From contig NZ_ATHV01000064.1 in assembly GCF_000422205.1 (NCBI RefSeq), positions 1 through 64,000 of the forward strand: a DNA stretch of 64,000 nucleotides, in the 5' to 3' direction. Both the position numbers and the translations under genes were made by a program. The notes below the pieces were generated by a model, which had not been told where the DNA came from, did no database searches, and saw only the letters and a program-made list of their open reading frames with translations. Every line of letters begins with the position of its first letter. Position 1 is the stretch's first letter. This document shows, in pieces, positions 17,079 through 24,961 of the stretch. This DNA is from Desulfovibrio sp. X2. Lineage in GTDB: Bacteria > Desulfobacterota > Desulfovibrionia > Desulfovibrionales > Desulfovibrionaceae.

Positions 17079-20000
17079 CTAGGCCTTCGTCACGTTGACC
17101 ATGAAGGCCTTGGTTTCGGGAATGCCGGTGTTCGGATCGCCCACCGACGGCGTCAGGATGTTCGCGGAATCGCCGCCGTTCTTCGGGAAGATCCAGCCGA
17201 AGTGCCACGGGAAGCCGACCTGATGCACCACGGTTCCCTCGACGTTGAAGGGCTTCAGACGCTTGGTCACGATGGCGATGGCCCACAGCGAGCCGCGTTC
17301 GCAGTCCACTGTGACCTTGTCGCCGTTCTTGATGCCCCGCATCTTGGCCAGCTCCTCGCTCATCTCGCAGAACATCTGCGGCTCGGCCTCGAGCAGCCAC
17401 GGGGTGTGACGGGTCATGACGCCGGTCTGCCAGTGCTCGGTGACGCGATACGTGGTGCCCACGAAGGGATAGCGCGGATCGCACACGGCCTTCTTCTCCG
17501 ATCCGAACTGCAGGGCCGTGGGGCTGTGCAGCTGCGAGGAGAAAGGCTGCGAGGAGACCGGGCACTCGAGCGGCTCGTAGTACTCGGGGAACGGTCCGTC
17601 CGCGGCGCCGGGGCCGAAGAGCTGACCGAAGCCGTTGGGACGCATGATGAACGGGTGCTTGGTGCCGGGCGCCCAGCCGCCGTCGGGCACGTCGCCCACC
17701 CACTTGGTGCCGTTCCACTCGATGACCGGCTTCTCGGGCGCGAAGGGGCGGCCCTTCGGATCGACCGAGGCGCGGTTGTAGATGATGCGGCGGTTGACCG
17801 GCCAGGCCCAGGACCAGCCGGGGTAGAGGCCGATCTTGGCCTGCATCGGGGTCTGCTCGCGGGAGCGGCGGGCCGCCATGTTGCCGGCCTCGGTGTAGGA
17901 GGCGGCGTAGATCCAGTTGCCCGAGCTCGTGGAGCCGTCGGCCTGCAGGAGCGCGAAGGACGGCACCAGGGTCCCGGCCTTGTAGGTCTTGTCGCCCACG
18001 GTCACGTCCTTCAGGAAGTAGCCGTTGATGGCCTTGGCCACCAGATGGGCGTCGAACTCGCCGTCCTTGCCGGCGTAGTTCCAGGTCAGGTTCAGGATCG
18101 GATCGGGGAAGGCCCCGCCGTCCTTGGCGTACATCTCGCGGACCTTGTCCATGAGCCGCAGGATGATCTCGCCGTCGGGCAGGGTCTCGCCCATGGGCTT
18201 GGGCCCGCGGTAGCGCCACTGCATCCAGCGGCCGGAGTTGGTGATGGAACCTTCCTTCTCGATGGAGGCCGCGCAGGGCAGGAAGAAGACCTCGGTCTTG
18301 ATCTTCGAGGGATCCATGTCCGGCCCCTTCCAGAACGAACCGGTCTCGTTCTCGAAGAGGTTCACGTTGACCATCCAGTCGAGCTGGGTCAGGGCCTTGC
18401 GGGTCTTGTTGGAGTTGGCGCCGCTGCAGGCCGGGTTCTGGCCCCAGGCGAAGAAGCCCTTGAACTGCCCCTTGAGCATCTTGTCGAACATGACAAGCCA
18501 GGAATATTCCTTGGAGGACAGGGTCTCGAGCTTGGGCAGGTAGTCGTAGGCGGTGTCCAGGTCCGCGCCCTGCCACATCGACTTGAGCAGGCTGGCGATG
18601 TACTTGGGCGTGTTGCCCCACCAGTTGGCGCTCTCGGGGTCGTGGGTCACGGGCGTGTTGGCCTTGTCGTAGTCGGCCAGGGTCGCCTGGGAGGCCAGCG
18701 GGGTCTTCAGGTAGCCCGGGATGATGTGGAACAGCAGACAGTGGTCGGTGGAGCCCTGGACGTTGGACTCGCCGCGCAGGGCGTTGACGCCGCCGCCGGC
18801 CACGCCGATGTTGCCCAGCAGCAGCTGGATCATGGCCATGCAGCGGATGTTCTGCACGCCCGTGGTGTGCTGCGTCCAGCCCATGGCGTACATGATGGTG
18901 CCGGACTTGTCCGCCTTGCCCGTGGCCGCGTACGTCTCGTAGACGCTCATCAGATCCTTTTCCGGCGTGCCGGTGATCTTGGAGACTTTCGCGAGATCGT
19001 AGCGCGAGTAGTGCTTCTTCAGGAGCTGGAACACGCAGCGGGGATCCTGCAGCGTGGGGTCCCTGAGCGGCACGCCGTTGGCGTCCAGCTTGAAGGCCCA
19101 GGTCTTCTTGTCGTAGCTGGCGGTCTTGGGATCGAAGCCCGAGAAGAGGCCGTCCTTGAAGTCGTAGGCCTCACCGACGACAAAGGATGCGTTGGTGTAG
19201 TCCGCCACGTACTCCTTGAACCACAGGCCCTTGTCCAGGATGTACTTGATCATGCCGCCGAGGAAGGCGATGTCCGCGCCCGACCGCATAGGCACGTAGA
19301 GATCGCATTTGGCGGAAGTTCTGGTGTACCGGGGATCCACGTGGATCAGCGTCGCCCCGGCGTCCTTGGCCCGCATCACCCACTTGAAGGAGATGGGGTG
19401 GTTCTCGGCCGGGTTGCTGCCCATCATCAGGACAGTGTCCGAGTTCTTGATGTCGATCCAGTGGTTGGTCATCGCGCCGCGTCCGAACGACTCTGCCAGA
19501 GCCGCCACAGTAGCGCTGTGTCAGATACGTGCCTGGTGTTCTATGTACACCAGGCCGAGGGCGCGCAGGAACGTCTGGTAGGCCCAGCATTCCTCGTTGT
19601 CCAAGGCGGCGGAGCCGACGCTGGCGATGGCGTCGGTGCGGTTGACCGTCTGTCCCTTGGCGTTGGTCTTGGTGAAAGTCGCGTCGCGGGTCTCCTTGAT
19701 GCGCTTGGCGATGGAGTACAGCGCGAAGTCCCAGGAGATGGGTTCCCACTTGTCCGAGTACGGCGCGCGGTACATGGGCGAGGTCACGCGCATCTGGTTC
19801 TCGGCGAACTGCCAGATGGACGAGCCCTTGGCGCACAGGGAACCTTCGTTGATGGGATGGTCGGGGTCGCCCTCGACGTTGATGGAACGGCCGGTGCCGT
19901 CCGTGGCGGTGTGCACGATCAGGCCGCAACCCACCGAGCAGTAGCAGCAGATGGAAGTTGTTTCCTTGGCCCACCGCGTCTTGAGCATCTGGGCCCGCGC

Positions 20001-20096
20001 GGCTGTGGGCGAGAGGTCGAATCCGAGCCCCCCGAAGGCCGCGCCGGCGGCTGCGATGCCGGTGAGCTTGAGGAAGTCGCGTCTGCAGACGTTCAT
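17079..20096 (-). CDS. fdhA: Formate dehydrogenase catalytic subunit, selenocysteine-containing
   Basis: A 1005-residue Mo/W-bis-MGD enzyme oxidising formate in the periplasm. The N terminus is a Tat signal (NVCRRDFLKLTGIAAAGAA, cleavage near ARA). A [4Fe-4S] site follows (CCYCSVGCG, then LCAKG). The in-frame TGA at 19521-19523 encodes selenocysteine 192 in the context HQARI-Sec-HSATVAALAES, the family signature. The reading frame continues without interruption on both sides, so this is one gene. The ATG at 20096 is chosen over the ATG at 20102 because GGAGG lies 7 bases before it and only 1 base before the other. Length matches Desulfovibrio FdhA. Metal (W or Mo) is not determined by sequence, but tupABC lies close by. 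Confidence 0.96.
19485..19523 (-). promoter_or_regulatory. Selenocysteine UGA codon and probable SECIS hairpin
   Basis: The TGA at 19521-19523 interrupts fdhA in frame and is followed by the conserved HSATVAAL block. Bacterial SECIS hairpins sit directly 3' of the UGA, inside the coding sequence. Here the mRNA contains CTCTG-G-CAGAG (19491-19501) about 20 bases downstream, plus CACAG/CTGTG immediately after the UGA. Which helix forms the SelB site needs folding. The selenocysteine call rests mainly on protein conservation. Confidence 0.85.
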
Positions 20097-20124
20097 CAGC
20101 ATTCCTCCGTATTGAGGTTGGCGG

Positions 20125-20367
20125 CTAGGAGCCGCAGGCTTCCCGGCCGAGGGCGAGCTGCAGGGCGAAGCCCCACCGCGGAGCCGTGGCCGGGACAGGC
20201 CGGGAGACGGTCGAGAGGCGCACGGCCGTTCCCGTGCGGACGCGGAGCGTTCCCGCGCGCGCCCGCACCGGAGCGAGGTCGAAACCCAGCCCGGCAAAGG
20301 GACAACCGCACGCGCTGAGGCTTCCGGAGGTGCTTCCGCAGAAGGCTCCGGAGATGGTTCCGGTCAT
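20125..20367 (-). CDS. Small ORF resembling the FdhA signal-peptide region
   Basis: An 80-residue open frame directly upstream of fdhA, preceded by GAGAGGTGG before its ATG at 20367. Residues 24-44 (FAGLGFDLAPVRARAGTLRV region) align without gaps to FdhA residues 21-41 (FGGLGFDLSPTAARAQMLKT region). The twin-arginine motif is missing: the first 20 residues are Gly/Ser-rich with Cys at 10, 20 and 22. It does not carry the Tyr/His motif recalled for the known formate-dehydrogenase-region Tat-target family. It may be a decayed duplication of the fdhA 5' end, a leader peptide, or a small functional protein. No function is assigned. Confidence 0.5.
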   Translation of the reverse strand: MTGTISGAFCGSTSGSLSACGCPFAGLGFDLAPVRARAGTLRVRTGTAVRLSTVSRPVPATAPRWGFALQLALGREACGS

Positions 20368-20387
20368 GACCACCTCTCGATTTTTTC

Positions 20388-20431
20388 GCCGCGGCCCCAT
20401 GCCGCGGCAAACCCGATGTTCCGGTGTTATA
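20388..20431 (-). promoter_or_regulatory. Candidate fdhA leader: -10 box and 5' hairpin
   Basis: Between the transposase-like gene and the small ORF, the minus strand shows TATAAC (20426-20431), with only a poor -35. A perfect 8-bp self-complementary stem follows (GCCGCGGC, 20388-20395 with 20401-20408, loop of five). The hairpin has no T-run, so it is not a simple terminator. A separate fdh promoter here is plausible but weakly supported. Confidence 0.35.
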
Positions 20432-20465
20432 TTGATGCTCAAGGGTATGGAAAAAGGCAATGGGA

Positions 20466-21341
20466 TCAAGCTTGTCCACATTCTGGCACCAGGGCGCAGA
20501 GCCGGTCGGCCAGGAGCGGAAAGATATCCTCGTTGCGGTGGTTGTAGCGGAACTCGAGCTCCTTCAGATAGAGCGGGAAGCGCTTGGGCGTGACGCCGTT
20601 GAAGCGGCGGAGCCGCGTGCGGGCGAAGCTCCAGAAATTGCCGGAGAGCGAGTCCACGTAGGCGCTGCGGCCGCGGATGTTGACGTAGTTGAGCGGCAGG
20701 CCGTCGTCTCCGCAGAACATGAGCGCATCGTAGTGCTGATAGCGGTCCGTGTAGACGATGTTGCCCATGCGCGTGAGCTTGAGGCTGAAGTGCAGGTTGA
20801 AGTGCAGCACGTTCTCCGCGCGCACGTGAGGCAGGAGGTCGATGAAGACCCAGCCGTTCTTCTCCAGGATGCCGAAAACCGGATAGAGGTTCACGGAGGC
20901 GCGGCTCGCATCTTCCGCGGCCCGTCCCGAGCCCTCGGCGATCCCGAGGTCCAGCCCCGAGGACGGGTGCAGGAGCTGCGGCGCGTCCAGGGCTCCGGCG
21001 AGGAGGGCCAGGCGCAGCGTGGTCACGGCCTTGTAGACGGTGTTGTAGGAGAGCCTGAGCTCGGGGACCATGCGGTTGGCTGTCAGCTCCAGCTCGAAGA
21101 GCTTGAGGAGCCGCAGCCAGTCACGGCAGGACAGGCCGCCCCGGTTCAGGAAGCGGCGCGAGAATTCGTGGAAGGTGTAACGGCAGCCGCCGCAGCGCAG
21201 CCGCTGGTCCGCCAAGCGGTAGACCCGCTCGGCGCCGCAGCGCGGACAGGCCGGGTCCTTGCCCCCGTTGCAGCGCTTGACGAGATAGCGCCGCGCGGCC
21301 TGCTCGTTGCGCACGTGGCGCTCGTATTCGACAAGGTCCAT
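20466..21341 (-). CDS. Degenerate IS1595/ISXO2-type transposase homologue, probably domesticated
   Basis: A 291-residue protein. The N-terminal zinc ribbon (C32-C35, C50-C53; ACPRCG and CGGCRYTF) and the C-terminal block FRYNHR are typical of IS1595-family transposases. In the catalytic core VYTDRYQHY keeps one Asp (D199), but the usual N-x-I/V-E-x-F-W block reads DSLSGNFWS, so the Glu is Gly, and the first catalytic Asp block is unclear (GLDLGIAEGSG). No terminal inverted repeats or target duplication were seen around it. It is full length, with an intact frame, inside the moaA-fdhA operon. A DNA-binding regulatory role is possible; function is unknown. Confidence 0.75.
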   Translation of the reverse strand: MDLVEYERHVRNEQAARRYLVKRCNGGKDPACPRCGAERVYRLADQRLRCGGCRYTFHEFSRRFLNRGGLSCRDWLRLLKLFELELTANRMVPELRLSYNTVYKAVTTLRLALLAGALDAPQLLHPSSGLDLGIAEGSGRAAEDASRASVNLYPVFGILEKNGWVFIDLLPHVRAENVLHFNLHFSLKLTRMGNIVYTDRYQHYDALMFCGDDGLPLNYVNIRGRSAYVDSLSGNFWSFARTRLRRFNGVTPKRFPLYLKELEFRYNHRNEDIFPLLADRLCALVPECGQA

Positions 21342-21378
21342 GCGCCTTCCCGGTCCAACTGGCGAGCCGTTCCCGGTC

Positions 21379-22392
21379 CTACCCGCCGATGGCCGACATG
21401 CGCCTCTCGGCCACGGGCGCACCCTGGCGCCGCGCCTTGAGCAGCTCCACGCCCACGGGCTTGGAGAGAAGCGCGCGGCGCAGGACCCGGGCGAGATGGT
21501 CGCGGTCGCCGAGGCGCGAGCGCACCAGGGGGCGCAGGCTGTATTCCTTGTCCGAGAAGAGGCAGGTGCGCAGGCGGCCGTCCGCGGTGATGCGCAGGCG
21601 GTTGCAGGTGTTGCAGAAATGGTTGCTGAGCGGCGAGATGAGGCCGAGCCTGCCCGCGCCGTCCGTGATGCGGTACATTCGCGCCGGTCCGCGGGCCTCG
21701 TTCGCGTCCTCCTCGGGCACGAGATCGGCCAGCTTTGCGGCCTCTTCCAGGATCTCGTCCGCGGGCCAGCAGCGCGACGGATCCCAGGGCACGCCCCCGC
21801 CCATGGGCATGTGCTCGATGAAGCGCACGTCCAGGGGCAGCCGCCGCGCGAGGTCGATGAAACCGGGCAGTTCGTGGTCGTTGATCCCGCGCATGGCCAC
21901 GGCGTTGATCTTCACCCGAAGCCCGGCGGCCAGGCTCTCGTCGATGGCCGTGCGCACGCGGTCGAAGAAGTCGCGGCCGGTTACGCGCTCGAAGGTGGCG
22001 CGGTCCAAGGTGTCCAGGGAGATGTTGATGCGCCTGACGCCGAGCTCGGCCAAACGGGCCGGCACGCCTTCGAGAAGCGTGGCGTTGGTGGTCAGACGCA
22101 CGTCCACGTCCGGGAAACGCCCCCGGATGGCGGCCACGAAATCGAGGCATCCCCTGCGCACGAAGGGCTCGCCGCCGGTCAGGCGGACCTTGGAGATGCC
22201 GAGGTCGCGCGCCGCGGCGATGCACTCGAGCATCTCCTCGTAGGAGAGGATGTCCGAGTGCTGCAGAAAGCGCATGTTCTGGCAGGACCAGCAGTACGCG
22301 CAGCGAAGATTGCATCGGTCCGTGACCGAGAGGCGCAGGTAGCTGACCTCGCGGCCGTGGGAGTCCGCGGCCCTGTGGGCGTTGGTGGTCAT
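21379..22392 (-). CDS. moaA: GTP 3',8-cyclase MoaA (molybdopterin synthesis)
   Basis: MoaA makes the first intermediate of molybdopterin from GTP. The 337-residue protein has the radical-SAM cluster CNLRCAYC, the TGGEPFVRRG motif, and the C-terminal second cluster around FCNTCNRLRI and RTCLF. It ends in the double glycine required by MoaA. The ATG at 22392 overlaps the mobA stop (ATGA) and is preceded by GGAGA; longer in-frame starts run into mobA. It supplies cofactor for the formate dehydrogenase encoded downstream. Confidence 0.96.
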   Translation of the reverse strand: MTTNAHRAADSHGREVSYLRLSVTDRCNLRCAYCWSCQNMRFLQHSDILSYEEMLECIAAARDLGISKVRLTGGEPFVRRGCLDFVAAIRGRFPDVDVRLTTNATLLEGVPARLAELGVRRINISLDTLDRATFERVTGRDFFDRVRTAIDESLAAGLRVKINAVAMRGINDHELPGFIDLARRLPLDVRFIEHMPMGGGVPWDPSRCWPADEILEEAAKLADLVPEEDANEARGPARMYRITDGAGRLGLISPLSNHFCNTCNRLRITADGRLRTCLFSDKEYSLRPLVRSRLGDRDHLARVLRRALLSKPVGVELLKARRQGAPVAERRMSAIGG

Positions 22393-23009
22393 GGGCGGGT
22401 CTCCAGGGTTTGCAGCACGGCCAGGTCGGCCGGATAGTTGACGTTGAAGAAGCACAGCGCGTCGTCTCTCGAATAGGGGATGTGGTGGCGCACCTCGGGC
22501 GGGAAGATGGCCGAGAGCTTGTGCAGTCCGCGATCCAGAGTCTCCTCCAGGAGCGCGACGGCCCGGGGCTCGTAGATGGACACCAGGGCTTCGATGAACC
22601 CCGTCTCCACCTGCAGAAAGGTGGTCATGAGCGCTCCCGCAGGCCGCTCGCGCCAAGCGGCGAGCAGGCGGAGGAGCACGTTCTCGTCGAGCAGGGGCAG
22701 GTCGCAGGAGGTCACGAGGCAGGATCGGCCTACGGCCCGAAGCGCCGTGAGCACGCCTCCGGCGGGCCCCATGCCCGGCCGCTCGTCCATGCGCCAAGGC
22801 AGGGACAACCCGTGGGGCGAGGGGTCACGGCCGACGACCCAGACCTCGGGCAGCACGGCGCACAGCCGGTTCACGGCCTGGCCCAGGAGATCGCCGCCCC
22901 TGTAGGGCACGAAGGCCTTGTCGTGGCCGAGCCTGGTGCTCTTGCCTCCGGCCAGGACCACGCCGCAGGGCAGCGCGGAAGGATTCGCATCCGGCTGCCG
23001 CGCGCTCAC
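22389..23009 (-). CDS. mobA: Molybdenum cofactor guanylyltransferase MobA
   Basis: MobA attaches GMP to molybdopterin to form the MGD cofactor. The 206-residue protein has the nucleotidyltransferase signature VLAGGKSTRLGHDKAFVPY and the downstream GPAGGVLTAL and TSCDLPLL motifs. The start is taken as the GTG at 23009, which overlaps the fdhD stop (GTGA); this places the first conserved strand about 15 residues in. It overlaps moaA by 4 bases. Bis-MGD is what FdhA requires. Confidence 0.93.
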   Translation of the reverse strand: MSARQPDANPSALPCGVVLAGGKSTRLGHDKAFVPYRGGDLLGQAVNRLCAVLPEVWVVGRDPSPHGLSLPWRMDERPGMGPAGGVLTALRAVGRSCLVTSCDLPLLDENVLLRLLAAWRERPAGALMTTFLQVETGFIEALVSIYEPRAVALLEETLDRGLHKLSAIFPPEVRHHIPYSRDDALCFFNVNYPADLAVLQTLETRP

Positions 23010-23713
23010 AGCCTGACCCTCGCGTCCGGATCGTTGAACAGGGTGAAGCGGGCATCCTCGGTGCGGGCGAATCCGACGAGCGTGGCCCCGGCCGTGCGCG
23101 CCAGGTCGAGGGCCGCGGTGGTCACGGCGGAGCGGCTGACGCAGAAGCGGAAGCCGCAGATGAGCGCCTTGGCCATGAGGCTCGCCGTGAGCCGCGCGGA
23201 GACGAAAAGGACCATGCCCGAGAGGTCGATGCCGTTTTCCACGGCCCAGCCCGCCAGCCTGTCCAGACAATTGTGGCGGCCGATGTCCTCGGCCACGAAG
23301 GGGAATTCGCAGCGCACCTGGTCGTAGGCCCCTGCGCGGTGGAAACAGCCCGTGCCGTCCCACAGCCCCTTGCTGCCGATGAAGGCGCGCATGGACTCGG
23401 AAATCTCCCCGGCCGACATCTGGCGCAGGTGCCGCGGCTCGGGCAGGCGGTGCGCCGCGCAGCGGAACGTCCAGCGTCCGGCCTCGCGCCCGACCAGCTC
23501 GGGACGCTCGCCCTCCACGCACCAGGTGAGCTTGGCATGTCCGACGGCCAGCCGATCCAGGTCCACGGGGTGGGCCCACAGACGCGATTCCCCCCTGCCC
23601 TCCAGCCGCACGACGATGCGCTCCTCGCGGCTGACCAGGTCCTCGATCTCGCTCGCCTCGCCCGCCTTCCAGCGCAGGCAGTCGACCAACAGGCCGTGTC
23701 CGGGATCGTTCAT
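23006..23713 (-). CDS. fdhD: FdhD-like sulfur-carrier protein lacking the CxxC pair
   Basis: FdhD transfers sulfur to the Mo/W cofactor before insertion into formate dehydrogenase. The 235-residue protein keeps the family blocks EDIGRHNCLDRL, VLFVSARLTASLMAK and TLVGFAR. E. coli FdhD carries the catalytic CGVCG; the corresponding region here reads FRCAAHRL (C85, H88), so the second cysteine is missing. It is also shorter than the 277-residue E. coli protein. The ATG at 23713 lies immediately after the fdhE stop. Family membership is clear; whether it performs the same chemistry is uncertain. Confidence 0.85.
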   Translation of the reverse strand: MNDPGHGLLVDCLRWKAGEASEIEDLVSREERIVVRLEGRGESRLWAHPVDLDRLAVGHAKLTWCVEGERPELVGREAGRWTFRCAAHRLPEPRHLRQMSAGEISESMRAFIGSKGLWDGTGCFHRAGAYDQVRCEFPFVAEDIGRHNCLDRLAGWAVENGIDLSGMVLFVSARLTASLMAKALICGFRFCVSRSAVTTAALDLARTAGATLVGFARTEDARFTLFNDPDARVRL

Positions 23714-23715
23714 CA

Positions 23716-24603
23716 CTAGAACCCCCAGGCCGAGAGCGTCGGCCGAGTGAGCCCCTGTCTGGCCGCCAGCAGGTCCAGGGGCAGGGACTCGAGATCGTCC
23801 AGCAGAGGCAGGGAGACGCGGTCCATCTTCCTGAAGTCCACGGTCTTTATATAGTTGTTGCAGGAGCGGCAGACGTTGACGTGGAAGCCCGGCTCGTCGT
23901 CCGCGTCGAAATATTCCAGCTTCTCGGCCCGCTCCTCCTGGCAGAAGGGGCACTGCAGCCGCCGCACGCGGTATTCCGTGTGGCAGAAGGAGCAGGTCAG
24001 GTAGCGCAGCCCCTCCTTCTCGCGCAGGCGCGCGATGAGCGGCAGGCTGCCGCAGACCGGGCAGTGGCCGTGAGCCCAGGTCGCATCCAGATCATTGTCC
24101 CGCGCCGCGGCTTCCGCCTGCAGCTCGATGGCCGGGTCCAGGCTGGCCTGCACCAGGAAGGCCGCAAGCCTGGGCGCTCCGGGCGTGAGCCCGGCCAGGC
24201 CGGCGAAGTGGCCCTGGTCGTCGGCGACGTAGCGGGCAAAGGCCTCGCTGCGGTCGTAGGTTCCGGCCGCCTCGGCCGCGCGCAGCCTGGCCACGCCCTC
24301 CGCCAGGGCGCCGCCCCTCTCCTCGAGCAGCGCGGCCAGCCCGTCGTAGAGCGCCGCGGTCCGCGCGGTGTCGACGACGAAGCGCTCGCGCGGCAAGAGC
24401 GGCGCGCCTTGCAGATGGCGCGCCTTATCCTCGACGGACAGTTGCGCCACGACGGGCACGGCCATCTCGGCCCTGGCTTCGAGCTGCAGCCTGCGGACGG
24501 CGGCGAGCAGGTCGACAAGGGGACCGGGGAGGCTCACGTTGGCGCGCAGGGCCTTCACTTTCTTCTCCAGACGACGGGATTCCGAGGCGAGGTCGAATGT
24601 CAT
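23716..24603 (-). CDS. fdhE: Formate dehydrogenase accessory protein FdhE
   Basis: FdhE is a cytoplasmic chaperone that interacts with the catalytic subunit of exported formate dehydrogenases. The 295-residue protein shows the four CxxC rubredoxin-like pairs of the family: CPVCG, CSFCHTE, CPFCQ and CRSCNNYIKT. The ATG at 24603 is chosen because CCGGAG lies six bases upstream. First gene of the fdhE-fdhD-mobA-moaA-fdhAB unit, preceded by an AT-rich promoter region. Confidence 0.94.
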   Translation of the reverse strand: MTFDLASESRRLEKKVKALRANVSLPGPLVDLLAAVRRLQLEARAEMAVPVVAQLSVEDKARHLQGAPLLPRERFVVDTARTAALYDGLAALLEERGGALAEGVARLRAAEAAGTYDRSEAFARYVADDQGHFAGLAGLTPGAPRLAAFLVQASLDPAIELQAEAAARDNDLDATWAHGHCPVCGSLPLIARLREKEGLRYLTCSFCHTEYRVRRLQCPFCQEERAEKLEYFDADDEPGFHVNVCRSCNNYIKTVDFRKMDRVSLPLLDDLESLPLDLLAARQGLTRPTLSAWGF

Positions 24604-24660
24604 GCGAAACTCCGGCAGAATGTTTCCTCCTGCATGGCGCATCTTCCCTCTCTTCGCCAA

Positions 24661-24690
24661 ACTATATGACTTATCTTCAATTTGACACAA
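24661..24690 (-). promoter_or_regulatory. Candidate sigma-70 promoter of the fdhE operon
   Basis: On the minus strand TTGTGT (24685-24690) is separated by 18 bases from TATAGT (24661-24666), the latter matching the -10 consensus at five of six positions. It would give a leader of about 50 bases before fdhE. The surroundings are AT-rich, unlike the rest of the window. Confidence 0.45.
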
Positions 24691-24736
24691 ATATTATTTT
24701 TTTAAAATACAAGACACCAAAATGATTGATCTTCGC

Positions 24737-24870
24737 ATCACGATTTTTCCCCCTGAGTGACAAACCGGAATCAAGATCCGCCATTTTTTCCATTTCCATT
24801 TCGTATTCCAGTGTCTTATTCGCATCGCCTTTCTCGATAGGTGCCAAATCATGCGCAATCACGATTTTTC
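24737..24870 (+). repeat. Pair of 13-bp direct repeats upstream of tupA
   Basis: ATCACGATTTTTC occurs at 24737-24749 and again at 24858-24870. Similarity extends to CGCA just upstream in both copies. No third copy was seen in the gap. Candidate binding sites for a metal-oxyanion-responsive regulator. Confidence 0.55.
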
Positions 24871-24961
24871 TTGTTTCATCTGGACCATACGTCATTCTGG
24901 GCATAACTTGTCGACCGATACACAAATCCATCCCTCACGACCAACTTCAAGGAGTAACGAC

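Larger units (their letters stand above)
24604..24961. promoter_or_regulatory. AT-rich divergent control region between fdhE and tupA
   Basis: This 358-base gap is strikingly AT-rich against its GC-rich neighbours. It contains two exact copies of ATCACGATTTTTC, at 24737-24749 and 24858-24870, in direct orientation 121 bases apart. An open frame of 84 codons on the minus strand (24677-24931) crosses both copies but in different frames and lacks a convincing ribosome binding site. The region most likely holds the promoters and operators of the fdh and tup operons. Confidence 0.55.

Noticed and set aside
19509-19523. A nonsense mutation splitting fdhA into two pseudogene parts.
   Set aside because: The TGA lies at the known selenocysteine position with conserved flanks on both sides, and the rest of the gene is intact.
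16923-20318. An 1131-codon plus-strand open frame opposite fdhA and fdhB.
   Set aside because: It is antisense to two unmistakable formate dehydrogenase genes and lacks any motif or ribosome binding site.
20466-21341. A complete, active insertion sequence.
   Set aside because: No terminal inverted repeats or target duplication were seen and a key catalytic residue is missing.
24677-24931. An 84-codon AT-rich frame upstream of fdhE.
   Set aside because: The only ribosome-binding-like sequence abuts its ATG, the frame overlaps the probable promoter, and the two direct repeats fall in different frames. Conservation data could revive it.
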